Shown: positions 53,443-62,346, numbered from the stretch's first letter. The stretch is 64,000 bases of DNA from Chitinophagales bacterium (GCA_017303455.1 JAFLBM010000002.1:186001-250000), one strand, 5' to 3'. Notes: generated from the letters alone by a model not told the origin. Translations and numbers: made by a program.

Positions 53443-53483
53443 CAGTATTCTACTTTTTTAATAGACTAATCAGGTAAAAAAAT

Positions 53484-54725
53484 TTACTGCAGCAGCACCG
53501 CCGCTACAGTACTGTTACTTGTTTCATCCACCAGGATAGCACTTCCGTTTACCACAAACTGGTCATACGGATCATACACCAGTGGTGAAGCTGTCCTGAT
53601 CGTTGCTTTAACAACTTCATTCAATTTTACTCCTCCCTCCACCGGCTGTTGCTGAAGGGTGTTTACATCGAGTTTATATTCAATACTCTTCACCACAGCT
53701 CTAACCAAACGGCTATTGTGCTGCAAATAATATTTGTTGCCCGTTTGTAATGGTTTATCATCCAGCCAGCAGAGTAATACTTCCAGCTCATTGCTGACAA
53801 CAGGTGTATCTTCCGTTTTAACGATCGCATCGCCCCGGCTGATATCAATATCATCCGCCAGTTGAATAACAGCAGCCTGTGGCGCAAATACTTCTTCCGC
53901 TTCCCGGCCACCCACTTCGAGTTTGCTGATGCTTGTTTCCAAACCAGCCGGCAACACTTTTACTTTATCTCCCTTTTTATAAATACCACTGATGATCTTT
54001 CCGGCATAGCCCCGGTAGTCGTGCAATTCTTCTGTTTGGGGTCTTATAACAAACTGCACCTGGAAACGGGCATTATCCAGGTCAATATCATGTGCTGTAT
54101 CCACTTCTTCCAGGAATTCCAGTAACGGTTTGCCATCATACCAATCGATAATCTCCGATTTGTCCACGATATTATCACCGTTTAATGCACTGATCGGGAT
54201 ATAGGTCACATTCTTCAATCCTAATTGCTTCGCCACTTCAGCATAATCGATCACGATATTATTAAAAACATCCTGCGAGTATTCCACAAGGTCCATCTTA
54301 TTGATGGCAACCACCACATGAGGTATTTTTAATAAAGAAGCAATGATAGAATGTCGTCTTGTCTGTTCCACCACACCCTGTCTTGCATCCACCAGGACAA
54401 TGATCAGGCTGGCATTGGAAGCACCGGTGATCATGTTACGGGTATATTGCACATGACCGGGAGCATCGGCTATAATAAATTTTCTTTTCGGCGTGGTGAA
54501 ATAACGATACGCTACATCAATCGTAATACCCTGTTCCCTTTCAGCCCGGAGTCCGTCTGTGAGTAAGGCAAGGTCAACAGAACCATCAGTCCTGTTCTTC
54601 GTTGATTTTTCCAATGCTTCCAACTGATCAATAAGAATATTCTTACTATCATACAACAATCTCCCGATCAGTGTACTTTTTCCATCATCAACACTACCTG
54701 CAGTTATAAAACGTAATAGATCCAT
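53484..54725 (-). CDS. cysN: Sulfate adenylyltransferase subunit 1 (GTPase)
   Basis: 413 residues, so no APS-kinase (CysC) fusion. EF-Tu-like GTPase: P-loop GSVDDGKST (10-18), DAPGHVQYTRNM (87-98), NKMDLVEYS, then two beta-barrel domains. GTP hydrolysis drives APS formation by CysD. Lies 120 bases after cysD; this gap holds degenerate octamer repeats. Confidence 0.96.
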   Translation of the reverse strand: MDLLRFITAGSVDDGKSTLIGRLLYDSKNILIDQLEALEKSTKNRTDGSVDLALLTDGLRAEREQGITIDVAYRYFTTPKRKFIIADAPGHVQYTRNMITGASNASLIIVLVDARQGVVEQTRRHSIIASLLKIPHVVVAINKMDLVEYSQDVFNNIVIDYAEVAKQLGLKNVTYIPISALNGDNIVDKSEIIDWYDGKPLLEFLEEVDTAHDIDLDNARFQVQFVIRPQTEELHDYRGYAGKIISGIYKKGDKVKVLPAGLETSISKLEVGGREAEEVFAPQAAVIQLADDIDISRGDAIVKTEDTPVVSNELEVLLCWLDDKPLQTGNKYYLQHNSRLVRAVVKSIEYKLDVNTLQQQPVEGGVKLNEVVKATIRTASPLVYDPYDQFVVNGSAILVDETSNSTVAAVLLQ

Positions 54726-54740
54726 ATTTTAAAATTTTTT

Positions 54741-54839
54741 CCGATAGTCCGGAAGTCGGAAAGTATTCTACTAATTATCTGATGTATTTCCTGTATGCAG
54801 CATTTATCTTTCGGTCTTTCTGACTACTTGTCTTTCGGT
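54741..54839. repeat. Two inverted arrays of degenerate octamers in the cysD-cysN gap
   Basis: First array at 54741-54764: units CCGATAGT, CCGGAAGT, CGGAAAGT. Second at 54808-54839: CTTTCGGT, CTTTCTGA, CTACTTGT, CTTTCGGT. The second is roughly the reverse complement of the first, so the transcript can fold. It occupies nearly the whole spacer. Confidence 0.6.
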
Positions 54840-54845
54840 CTTTTT

Positions 54846-55754
54846 CTAAAAATACCCGTTCTTCTTCCTGTCTTCCATGGCTGCTTCCGTTACTTTGTCA
54901 TCGATCCTGGTTTCTCCCCGTTCACTGATCCTTGTTGCTATGATCTCATTGATCACTTCATCCAGGTTAGCGGCAGCAGATTCAACAGCAGCGGTACAGG
55001 TCATATCACCTACCGTTCTGTAGCGTACTTGTTTGGTGAGTACCACATCACTTGCATCTGGCTGCACAAATTCACTGATGGCCACCAACTGCCCTTCATG
55101 TTCGATCACCTGCCGTTCATGTGCAAAATAGATAGACGGAAGATCTATATTCTCCTTGCGGATATAATTCCAGATATCCAGTTCTGTCCAGTTGCTGATC
55201 GGGAATACTCTCACATTCTCTCCTTTATGGATTCTTCCATTATAAATATTCCAGAGCTCAGGCCGTTGCAATTTGGGGTTCCATTGCCCAAACTCATCCC
55301 GGACAGAAAATATTCTTTCCTTTGCCCTTGCCTTTTCTTCATCTCTCCGGGCGCCTCCGATACAAGCATCAAATTTGAATTCTTCGATCGTATCTAACAG
55401 TGTGTAGGTCTGTAACCAGTTACGACTGGGAAATTTTCCTTTTGGTTCCGTGAGGTTCTTTTGTTTAATGGTATCTTCCACTTTCCTGACAACCAGTGTT
55501 GCATTGACTTCATTAGCCAACCAGTCACGGAATTCTAATGCTTCCGGGAAATTATGCCCGGTATCAATATGCACTAACGGAAAAGGTATTTTGCCGGGGG
55601 CAAATGCCTTTTTGGCCAGGTGCACCATGGTAATCGAATCTTTCCCTCCACTGAATAAGAGTGCCGGTCGTTCAAATTGGGCAGCCACTTCACGAAAAAT
55701 GTGAATACTCTCTGCTTCAAGCTGCTCCAGGTAATCCAAATGATATTTACTCAT
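54846..55754 (-). CDS. cysD: Sulfate adenylyltransferase subunit 2
   Basis: 302 residues, normal length. ATP pyrophosphatase of the PP-loop type: SGGKDS at 35-40, then GHNFPEALEFRDWLA, the RRDEEKARAKERIFSVRD segment near 145-165 and the WTELDIWNYI motif near 185-197. Forms APS from sulfate and ATP with CysN. It is 50 bases behind cysH. Confidence 0.96.
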   Translation of the reverse strand: MSKYHLDYLEQLEAESIHIFREVAAQFERPALLFSGGKDSITMVHLAKKAFAPGKIPFPLVHIDTGHNFPEALEFRDWLANEVNATLVVRKVEDTIKQKNLTEPKGKFPSRNWLQTYTLLDTIEEFKFDACIGGARRDEEKARAKERIFSVRDEFGQWNPKLQRPELWNIYNGRIHKGENVRVFPISNWTELDIWNYIRKENIDLPSIYFAHERQVIEHEGQLVAISEFVQPDASDVVLTKQVRYRTVGDMTCTAAVESAAANLDEVINEIIATRISERGETRIDDKVTEAAMEDRKKNGYF

Positions 55755-55804
55755 AACTATTATTGGTCCGTTTGCATTTATACAAACAATACTGATAAAA
55801 AAAT

Positions 55805-56512
55805 CTATCCCGCTTTCACTTTCGTTTCATGCAATCCGCATTCCTTCTGTGATGCTTCCCACCACCAGCGGCCGGCTCTTGCATCTTCTCCCGGTTCAAT
55901 GGCTCTTGTACATGGTGCACAACCGATACTGATAAATCCTTTATCATGCAGGCGGTTGTACGGTACATTATGTTCGTTGATATAACTGATCATTTCATCG
56001 TAGCTCCAGTTGATCAGCGGGTTGAATTTATACAACTGCTTATCTTCTGCCCATTCGATCAGTGGCATCTGTTGCCTGTTGTTTGATTGTTCAGCTCTTA
56101 AACCGGTGATCCAAACCTTCGCCCCTTTCAATGCCCGGTTCAATGGGATCACTTTCCGGATATAACAGCATTGCTTCCGGTTATCAACTGATTCATAGAA
56201 ACTGTTGATTCCCTTTTCTGCCACAAAGCTTTCCACATCCGCTGCTTCCGGGAAATAAACCTGTATCGGTTTTTTATACCGGGCTGTTGTCCGGTCGAGC
56301 AGTTCGTATGTTTCATTAAACAACCTGCCGGTATCGATCGTAAAGATCTTTACAGGCAGGTCATTTTTAAAAATCACATCGGTGAGCACCTGGTCTTCCT
56401 GTCCTAAAGAAGAAGAAAAGACCACTTCGCCGGGAAATAAAGCAGTCACTAACCGGATCGCTTCCGGCAGTGGACTATTCTCAATTTCCTGTATCTGTTC
56501 GCTGCTCAGCAT
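55805..56512 (-). CDS. cysH: Adenylyl-sulfate (APS) reductase
   Basis: 235 residues. PP-loop-like FSSSLGQEDQVLTD (32-45), and the cluster cysteines Cys115-Cys116 (KQCCYIRK) and Cys198/Cys201 (CAPCTR), with catalytic Cys225 in KECGLH. The CC...CxxC set binds [4Fe-4S], diagnostic for APS rather than PAPS reductases; consistent with the absence of cysC here. Reduces APS to sulfite using thioredoxin. It overlaps the peroxiredoxin stop by one base (TAATG). Confidence 0.94.
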   Translation of the reverse strand: MLSSEQIQEIENSPLPEAIRLVTALFPGEVVFSSSLGQEDQVLTDVIFKNDLPVKIFTIDTGRLFNETYELLDRTTARYKKPIQVYFPEAADVESFVAEKGINSFYESVDNRKQCCYIRKVIPLNRALKGAKVWITGLRAEQSNNRQQMPLIEWAEDKQLYKFNPLINWSYDEMISYINEHNVPYNRLHDKGFISIGCAPCTRAIEPGEDARAGRWWWEASQKECGLHETKVKAG

Positions 56513-57147
56513 TAAAGATTGGGTTGGGGGGTATACCGCAGGTAAGGTTTTACCACCTTCACTCCCTTGGGGAATTTTTTGATAGCATCCTCTGTTGACA
56601 CGGCCGGAACAACGATCACATCTTCGCCTGCTTTCCAGTCGGCAGGTGTAGCTACACTATAACCTGCTGTCAGTTGTAATGAATCCACGACTCTTAATAC
56701 TTCGTAGAAATTTCTCCCGGTAGAAGCAGGGTAAACGATCATCAGCTTCACCAGTTTATCAGGCCCAATCACGAATAAAGAACGAACTGTAGCGGTAGCT
56801 GATGCATTCGGGTGTATCATATCATATAATAAGGCCACTACCCTGTCTTCATCAGCGATGATAGGAAAACCAACAGAACAATGCTGTGTTTCGTTAATAT
56901 CTTTTCTCCACTCCATGTGTTTATCCAGCGGATCAACACTTACAGCCAGCACTTTTACATTACGTTTGGCAAACTCCTCCTGTAATAAAGCCGTTTTACC
57001 AAGCTCAGTTGTACAAACCGGGGTAAAATCAGCGGGGTGAGAAAATAAAATTCCCCATCCATTACCCAGAAAGTCATAAAAATCTATTTCTCCTTCTGTT
57101 GTTTGTGCTTTAAAGTTGGGAGCAACATCCCCGAGACGTAGTGCCAT
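56512..57147 (-). CDS. Peroxiredoxin, Prx6 (1-Cys) type
   Basis: 211 residues. Peroxidatic Cys45 in HPADFTPVCTTELGK, with the conserved Thr and downstream SVDPLDKHMEW. The C-terminal Prx6 domain has WKAGEDVIVVPAVS and no resolving cysteine motif. Reduces H2O2 or alkyl peroxides. First gene of the sulfate operon, directly behind the promoter. Its link to sulfur assimilation may be protection of oxygen-sensitive clusters or shared redox-thiol control. Confidence 0.93.
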   Translation of the reverse strand: MALRLGDVAPNFKAQTTEGEIDFYDFLGNGWGILFSHPADFTPVCTTELGKTALLQEEFAKRNVKVLAVSVDPLDKHMEWRKDINETQHCSVGFPIIADEDRVVALLYDMIHPNASATATVRSLFVIGPDKLVKLMIVYPASTGRNFYEVLRVVDSLQLTAGYSVATPADWKAGEDVIVVPAVSTEDAIKKFPKGVKVVKPYLRYTPQPNL

Positions 57148-57167
57148 AATTGAAATTTTTGTGAAGA

Positions 57168-57198
57168 CAAAAATAGGCTTAAATCATTACCCCACCAA
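57168..57198 (-). promoter_or_regulatory. Promoter of the prx-cys-hem operon
   Basis: Minus-strand -7 box TATTTTTG (57168-57175) with -33 TTG (57196-57198) at 20-base spacing, close to the Bacteroidota optimum. It is 21 bases before the peroxiredoxin ATG. Confidence 0.65.
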
Positions 57199-57214
57199 CC
57201 CGGTGGACTGAATA

Positions 57215-57230
57215 TATCGTGCAAACGATA
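57215..57230. promoter_or_regulatory. Perfect inverted repeat, candidate Rrf2 operator
   Basis: TATCGT-GCAA-ACGATA, 6-4-6 palindrome, 17 bases upstream of the -33 element of the prx-cys promoter, near -55 to -70. It lies between the prx start and the rrf2 stop, so it is a natural candidate site for that regulator. Binding is inferred. Confidence 0.5.
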
Positions 57231-57267
57231 CCGCTAACTATTGTTGGTAAGAAATAAAACGAGGAAA

Positions 57268-57675
57268 TTACATAACAAGATCCTTCAATGTCCTGTTCTC
57301 AACGATCTGAAGGGTGGCATCCCGCACCTCCACCATCATATCATGAAGGCCGCATTTTTTTTCATCGCAATTTTTGCAACGCTCATAGAAATAGAGACTT
57401 ACGCAGGGAAGCATAGCAATAGGACCATTGATCAGGCGGATCACCGTTGCCACTTTTACCTTTTCAGGCCGTTGTTTGAGAAAATACCCGCCTCCTTTGC
57501 CTTTTTTGCTATCCAGTATCCCCGCTTTCTTTAGTTCCAGCAGGATATTTTCGAGAAACTTTAACGGGATCTTCTTCTTTTTGGCGATCTCGGAGATCAG
57601 CACCGGGCCCTCGTTAAATTTTAACGTCAGATAGCTCAACGCCTTAAAGGCATATTGTGACTTCATTGAAAGCAT
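57268..57675 (-). CDS. Rrf2-family transcriptional regulator with cysteine cluster
   Basis: 135 residues, normal length. N-terminal winged helix (SQYAFKALSYLTLKF, then the recognition helix ISEIAKKKKIPLKFLENIL near 28-46). Cys91, Cys100, Cys103 and Cys108 in the dimer/ligand region resemble the cluster ligands of IscR/NsrR/RsrR types. Possible sensor of Fe-S or redox/sulfur state. Placed immediately upstream of the cys operon, so it may be its regulator, as CymR is for sulfur genes in Firmicutes. Starts at ATG 57675; an ATG 9 bases downstream is alternative. Confidence 0.9.
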   Translation of the reverse strand: MLSMKSQYAFKALSYLTLKFNEGPVLISEIAKKKKIPLKFLENILLELKKAGILDSKKGKGGGYFLKQRPEKVKVATVIRLINGPIAMLPCVSLYFYERCKNCDEKKCGLHDMMVEVRDATLQIVENRTLKDLVM

Positions 57676-57679
57676 AGGC

Positions 57680-58075
57680 CTATTTCAGGATTTCCAATTT
57701 ATAATTAATGGGTGAATTTTTGCGCAGCATAGCTGAAACACCACAATATTTTTCCAGGGACAAATCAATTGCTTTCCGCACCTTGTCTTCGTTCTCCGCT
57801 GCAGTCTTTATAGTATAGGTGATCATGATCCATTTAAACACCCTGGGATTCTCTTCAGTTTGCTCTGATTCCACTTCAATTGAAAGATCGGAGAATTGCA
57901 CCCGCATCTTTTCCAGTATATCCACCACATCAATACCCGAACAGCCTGCCAGACCGGATAATAAAAGAGCTTTGGGACCATGTCCTCTCTTCTTATCGCC
58001 ATCCACACTAATCCTGTTGCCTTCGTGTTCGCTTTCAAAAAAATGATCGCCTTTCCAGATAGTAGTAGTTTTCAT
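57680..58075 (-). CDS. OsmC/Ohr-family protein
   Basis: 131 residues, normal length. Reactive cysteines Cys45 in GLAGCSGIDVVDIL and Cys111 in EKYCGVSAML match the family's thiol pair. Reduces organic peroxides or related oxidants through lipoylated or thiol partners in characterised members. The stop is 4 bases from rrf2. Co-transcribed with CDF and rrf2. Confidence 0.9.
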   Translation of the reverse strand: MKTTTIWKGDHFFESEHEGNRISVDGDKKRGHGPKALLLSGLAGCSGIDVVDILEKMRVQFSDLSIEVESEQTEENPRVFKWIMITYTIKTAAENEDKVRKAIDLSLEKYCGVSAMLRKNSPINYKLEILK

Positions 58076-58077
58076 TG

Positions 58078-59079
58078 CTATGCCAGCTGGTGTTTTTGAT
58101 TTTGAAGAATATTCTCCGGTGTCCAGCCGATCCGTTGCTCAAAATTATGCTTTCGTTCGGAACATTCCTTTTTGTCACAGATACGGCAGGAAAAAGGAAG
58201 GCAGCCATCAGAATGCACAAAGAATTCAACTGATTCACCAAATTCCTTTCTCACCAGTTCTGCCAATGCATCAATTTCCCGGTGGGCCTCATGTACATTC
58301 AGGTACCAGGGAACCGTAAGATGGCAATCCATGTGGAGAACACTTCCATATTTTATTACCCGCAGGTTGTGCAGGTCGATCCAGTTGGGTTTGCGGTTGG
58401 CATTTAAAAGTGCCACCAGCTTTGTTAATAAATTCTTGTCCGCCTCGTCCATGATACCGGCCACTGAACTGCGGATGATCCGGTAACCGGTGTACATAAT
58501 AAATAATCCAAACCCAATGGCGACAACGCTATCGATCCATTTTTCCCCGGTCAGGTATAACAGGACAAGCCCGACTACAATACCCAATGTTGACCAGGTA
58601 TCACTTTGCAAGTGCTTTCCGCTTGCAACTAAAGCGGCTGAATTATTCTTTTTCCCTATTCGCAGGCAATAGTATCCCAGCAGGAAGTTGACTACAGCCG
58701 TTATGGCCACGAGGATAATACCATAATCGATCTTCTCCAGTTCAACGGGGTTAATAAGATTTTGAACCGCCTTATAAAGAATGATGGCACCTGCACTTCC
58801 AATCAGCGTCCCTTCCACTGCGGCAGATAAGAACTCGGCTTTCCCATGTCCATAAGGATGATCAATATCACGAGGTTTGGCTGCGATGAATAAACTATAT
58901 AAGCCAATAAAACCAGCCGCTACATTGACAATACTCTCCAATGCATCGGTAAGAATAGATACAGAGTGAGTGGAGTAATACGCAATGACCTTAACTGCCA
59001 GCAGTATCACCGATACAGCTGCCACCCATTTTTGTACGCTTAGATTTTGTTGTTGTATTGTCACAGGCTGCTTATTCAA
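58078..59079 (-). CDS. Cation diffusion facilitator transporter with Cys-rich tail
   Basis: 333 residues from a TTG at 59079; GTG at 59064 is an alternative, no ATG is near. Six membrane helices; metal-site residues in DALESIVNVAAG (helix 2), DHPYGHGKAEF, and SDTWSTLGIVVG (helix 5). Cytoplasmic C-terminal domain follows. The last 42 residues add Cys293, Cys298, Cys301, Cys306 (CLPFSCRICDKKEC), a zinc-knuckle-like cluster not in typical CDF. Exports Zn2+, Co2+ or Fe2+. Start overlaps the lipoprotein gene by 8 bases. Confidence 0.88.
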   Translation of the reverse strand: MNKQPVTIQQQNLSVQKWVAAVSVILLAVKVIAYYSTHSVSILTDALESIVNVAAGFIGLYSLFIAAKPRDIDHPYGHGKAEFLSAAVEGTLIGSAGAIILYKAVQNLINPVELEKIDYGIILVAITAVVNFLLGYYCLRIGKKNNSAALVASGKHLQSDTWSTLGIVVGLVLLYLTGEKWIDSVVAIGFGLFIMYTGYRIIRSSVAGIMDEADKNLLTKLVALLNANRKPNWIDLHNLRVIKYGSVLHMDCHLTVPWYLNVHEAHREIDALAELVRKEFGESVEFFVHSDGCLPFSCRICDKKECSERKHNFEQRIGWTPENILQNQKHQLA

Positions 59080-59845
59080 AACTTTCCTTTACATATTTCA
59101 TCCATTGTTTGCGTGCATGCTGTAAGAAAGCAACTGGTGCAGTAGCAAACTCTTTTTCAGATTCGTACCTGCCGAAGCTTTGTAGTATTTGCTCGTATTC
59201 ATCTGTTTTCTTTGGCAGTTTTTCCAGGTTCATATCATTTTCGGTAACTGTAAACTTATCGTCGGCCCCGGCTTTGATCCACATAGGTCCCCGTAATGAA
59301 TACTTCATCGTATCCTCATGCATGATCAGCTTCATGTAAGCTGGTGATACATCGCTCCTGCAGGCCAGTTTATACTGGATGGTCGTCTCTGCAATACCGT
59401 TGCTGTCCAGATCAGTAATCATTATTGATCCCTTCATAAATTCTGTGGTGATATCAAATGGGCAGGCCTTTTCTGCATCAGTGATTTTCCATAATATCCT
59501 GTATGCAGTATCCTTTTTTATAAAATGAAAAGCATGTAATTCAGCCGTCTGACCCTCTTCGCCATAATCACTCTTCTGCTTATCATCAAATGCAGCAACA
59601 AAAGAAGTAATAAGAATATTATCTCCCAGCTTATCTTTCCATTGCCAGGCTTCATTGAGTTTTCCCCGGAACTTAAGCGAAGCCGGGATTTGATCTGCCC
59701 TTAGTTCAACTGGCACAATAGCAGTTGCCAGTTTGTTTGTGATTGCTTCCGGGCTATTGTTCGTAACAGTATCCTTTTCTTTATTGTCACCTGAAGAATT
59801 ACAGGCAGCCAGCAGTAACAGGAAACAGGGAAGGAATAGTCGCAT
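59072..59845 (-). CDS. Lipoprotein of unknown function
   Basis: 257 residues. Lipobox LLLAAC (Cys15) after MRLFLPCFLLLLAA. The mature region is Lys/Asp/Glu-rich with a Ser/Asn linker, then a beta-rich domain (LRADQIPASLKFRGKLNEAW; DILITSF-type strands; GSIMITDLDSNGIAETTIQY near 150-170, a DxDxNGxxE calcium-like loop). No named family recognised. It is upstream of the CDF gene with an 8-base overlap, so the two are coupled. Confidence 0.7.
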   Translation of the reverse strand: MRLFLPCFLLLLAACNSSGDNKEKDTVTNNSPEAITNKLATAIVPVELRADQIPASLKFRGKLNEAWQWKDKLGDNILITSFVAAFDDKQKSDYGEEGQTAELHAFHFIKKDTAYRILWKITDAEKACPFDITTEFMKGSIMITDLDSNGIAETTIQYKLACRSDVSPAYMKLIMHEDTMKYSLRGPMWIKAGADDKFTVTENDMNLEKLPKKTDEYEQILQSFGRYESEKEFATAPVAFLQHARKQWMKYVKESFE

Positions 59846-59902
59846 ACAGAACTATTGAATGATGCCCGAAATTAACTGAAATCAGCAAGGAAAAAGATAA
59901 TA

Positions 59903-61348
59903 TTAGGCGGCTTGTTTACGGTTGAAGAATGAACGCATTTTTTTGGCAAACCGGTGATAGGATTCCTTATTAAATAATTGAGAATCCCGCATGGCTTTGT
60001 AAGTAAGGAACAAACCAACCGGTACCAAAACAAAAGTAGCCAGCCACATACCCATAAAAGGGCTCAGGGTATTTTCTTTGGCAAATTTTTCGCCCATGGT
60101 ACTGGAGAAGTAAAAGACCATAAAAAAGATGATGGCAAATATCAGGGGTGTTCCCAAACCACCTTTCCGGATAATAGAACCTAATGGTGCCCCGATAAGG
60201 AATAAAACAAGACAGGCAAGGGAAAGTGATATCTTCCGGTGCCATTCTATATTATGCTTCCTGAATATTCTTTCACGGTCCTTTAAGTTAGTGGCGGTTG
60301 ATTCAAGTCCGACCCTGATAGAATTAACTTGCCCTGAGGCCCGCTGCGCCACATCCGTCTTTGCTGAGTCGGGCAGCCACTGCGAAAAAGTGGTAGCTGT
60401 TTTTCTTTTCCCGGTGTCAATCACTTCCTGCTTTGACCAGTTGCTGTCAATATACTTTGTGAAGGTCCAGGTTGCGTACATTGTTTTTGTCAACTGCACC
60501 CTGATGGCATCATTCTCTTTTCTGAGCGAATCAATCGCTATATCCAGTTGCCGCATACTCAAAACCCTTTCATTATTCTTATTGACACTATCGTCAGTTC
60601 TGACAAACTGGAAGGCACTAAGGTCAAACTGTTTGGTGTATTCTTTAAACCCAAGTCGTATGAACTCTGTATTCGGACTGTACGCATTACTCGTCCGTTC
60701 CTGGTAACGCCAGCCATCCCGCAGGTTGAATTCAAGGTATCGTTTATCCTCCGTCACCCGCATCACACCGCTTTTGGCAATAATAAAATTATCCTGCACC
60801 GGGTTGGTTTGCTCGTAGATGATCACATCCCTGATGATGCTGTCATTGGATTCTTTTTTCCCGATCTTGATAGCAAAGCCATTGATCTTATCATAAAAGA
60901 CTCCTTCTTTCAGGTCGAAAGCCGGTTTGGCATACACAATATCCGCTAGCAGTGTCCTGGATTTCAGGTTAGCGATGGGGATAATGTTATTGGAGAACAG
61001 GAAAGCGACCCCACAAATAAGTAAGGTTACAAAAAATAAAGGCCGCATAAAACGCAGCAGAGAAATGCCCGCCGCTTTGATAGCCACTAATTCAAAACTT
61101 TCACCCAGGTTACCAAAAGTCATCAGCGAGGAGAGCAGGATGGCTAATGGCAAGGCTAATGGGACCAATACCGCCCCCTGGTACCAGATAAACTCAAGGA
61201 TCAAACCGGCACCCAAACCTTTACCTACAAAGTCGTCAATATATAACCAGAAGAACTGCATCACCAGCACGAGCAGCGTAATAAAGAACGTTGCCACAAA
61301 AGGCCCGACAAAGGCCTTGATGATGAGTTTATCTAATTTTTTGATCAC
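59903..61348 (-). CDS. LptF/LptG-family permease (YjgP/YjgQ)
   Basis: 481 residues. GTG start at 61348 (reads VIKKLDKLIIKAF). Three N-terminal helices (FVATFFITLLVLVMQFF near 15-31, two more to about 125), a large periplasmic beta-jellyroll with a coiled-coil insertion (about 250-350) and three C-terminal helices. Part of the lipopolysaccharide transport ABC complex with LptB/C. Length exceeds E. coli LptF (366) because of the periplasmic insertion, which is usual in Bacteroidota. Divergent from the next gene, start codons 12 bases apart. Confidence 0.9.
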   Translation of the reverse strand: MIKKLDKLIIKAFVGPFVATFFITLLVLVMQFFWLYIDDFVGKGLGAGLILEFIWYQGAVLVPLALPLAILLSSLMTFGNLGESFELVAIKAAGISLLRFMRPLFFVTLLICGVAFLFSNNIIPIANLKSRTLLADIVYAKPAFDLKEGVFYDKINGFAIKIGKKESNDSIIRDVIIYEQTNPVQDNFIIAKSGVMRVTEDKRYLEFNLRDGWRYQERTSNAYSPNTEFIRLGFKEYTKQFDLSAFQFVRTDDSVNKNNERVLSMRQLDIAIDSLRKENDAIRVQLTKTMYATWTFTKYIDSNWSKQEVIDTGKRKTATTFSQWLPDSAKTDVAQRASGQVNSIRVGLESTATNLKDRERIFRKHNIEWHRKISLSLACLVLFLIGAPLGSIIRKGGLGTPLIFAIIFFMVFYFSSTMGEKFAKENTLSPFMGMWLATFVLVPVGLFLTYKAMRDSQLFNKESYHRFAKKMRSFFNRKQAA

Positions 61349-61360
61349 TTATCTTTAAGT

Positions 61361-61972
61361 ATGAATCCCGCAAAAATAAGGCTTTCAGCAACCGAGTTGG
61401 AACTGGTGACCAATGCAGATTGGATTTTAACAAAGAACCGCATCATACAAAAAGTAAAAAGTATACTGGAAGGCCTCCAGGCTGAACAGCAGGATTACAT
61501 GGTACAGGAAAAAAAATGTTTTCCCGCTGAATTTATCAGCCCTTTACCTAAAATTTCAAAGGGAGAAAACTACAAAGGTCTGCCCTACCTGGTGCTGGAT
61601 CATCCCCGGTATTTTGATAAAGAAAATGTGTTTACAATTCGTACACTGTTCTGGTGGGGGAATTTTTTCAGCATTACCCTTCATCTATCCGGCCGATGCA
61701 AAGAATTATTTCAGCAAGAACTTATCAATGCATATGCTGTGTTAGCCGGTACTGATTTTTTTCTTTGCATTAACGATGATCAATGGGAGCATCATTTTGA
61801 AAAAGATAACTACAAGCGGGTAAAAGAAATAACGAGTAGAGAATTTGAACAACTCCTTTCCAAAAAGTTATTTATAAAACTTGCACAAAAATATCCTCTT
61901 CAGCAGTGGGATGAGATTCCTCCCCGGCTGTTTACCGGATTCAAAAAAATAATGGAAATAGTAAACGCTTAG
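61361..61972 (+). CDS. Conserved hypothetical protein
   Basis: 203 residues, no signal peptide, no membrane helix. Helical N-terminus (LSATELELVTNADWILTKNRIIQKVKSILEGL), a middle with LPYLVLDHPRYFDKENVFTI and FFSITLHLSGRCKELF, and a C-terminal KLFIKLAQKYPLQQWDEIPP. Family not recognised. It is 12 bases from the divergent LptF/G gene; TATCTTTA right before its ATG resembles a -7 box, so the message may be leaderless. Overlaps the convergent START-like gene by 4 bases. Confidence 0.75.
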   Translation: MNPAKIRLSATELELVTNADWILTKNRIIQKVKSILEGLQAEQQDYMVQEKKCFPAEFISPLPKISKGENYKGLPYLVLDHPRYFDKENVFTIRTLFWWGNFFSITLHLSGRCKELFQQELINAYAVLAGTDFFLCINDDQWEHHFEKDNYKRVKEITSREFEQLLSKKLFIKLAQKYPLQQWDEIPPRLFTGFKKIMEIVNA

Positions 61973-62346
61973 TTACCCAGGCGGTGAAAAAGGTCTTTCA
62001 CCTGGTGATCCCATAACAAGCTCTGGTCTTTGATTTCCTTTTTCTCGGCAAAATCCTTGATCACTAAAATGGTCTGGTTCGTGATCTCTGATTTTTCGAT
62101 CCGGAATTCAAAATATTCATCTTTGGGGGCAGTTTGCCAGTGAAAGCGGACAAATTTATCCTGCTCTGTTTCCAGCAGGTCAGCTTTATCAAAAGAACCG
62201 TTCCAGCCAAAGTAAAAAATGCCATCTCTTTCATCCACCTTTTCTGCAAACCACTCACCCAAACCTGCCGGAGTGGACAAAAATTCGTACAAAATGGATG
62301 GTGAACACCGGACGGGAAATTCTAACGTATATAATTGCTTGCTCAT
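61969..62346 (-). CDS. START-like domain protein (SRPBCC fold)
   Basis: 125 residues. Opens with YTLEFPVRCSPSILYEFLST, then PAGLGEWFAEKV, WNGSFDKADLLE, VRFHWQTAPKDEYFEF and ends VKDLFHRLGN; this is the Bacteroidota START-like (AHSA1-related) family with a hydrophobic cavity. Function unknown, probably binds a lipid-like ligand. Overlaps the convergent gene's stop by 4 bases. Confidence 0.85.
   Translation of the reverse strand: MSKQLYTLEFPVRCSPSILYEFLSTPAGLGEWFAEKVDERDGIFYFGWNGSFDKADLLETEQDKFVRFHWQTAPKDEYFEFRIEKSEITNQTILVIKDFAEKKEIKDQSLLWDHQVKDLFHRLGN

Noticed and set aside
55805..56512. CysH as PAPS reductase
   Set aside because: The CC...CxxC cluster motif is characteristic of APS reductases, and no APS kinase (cysC) is present in cysN or nearby.
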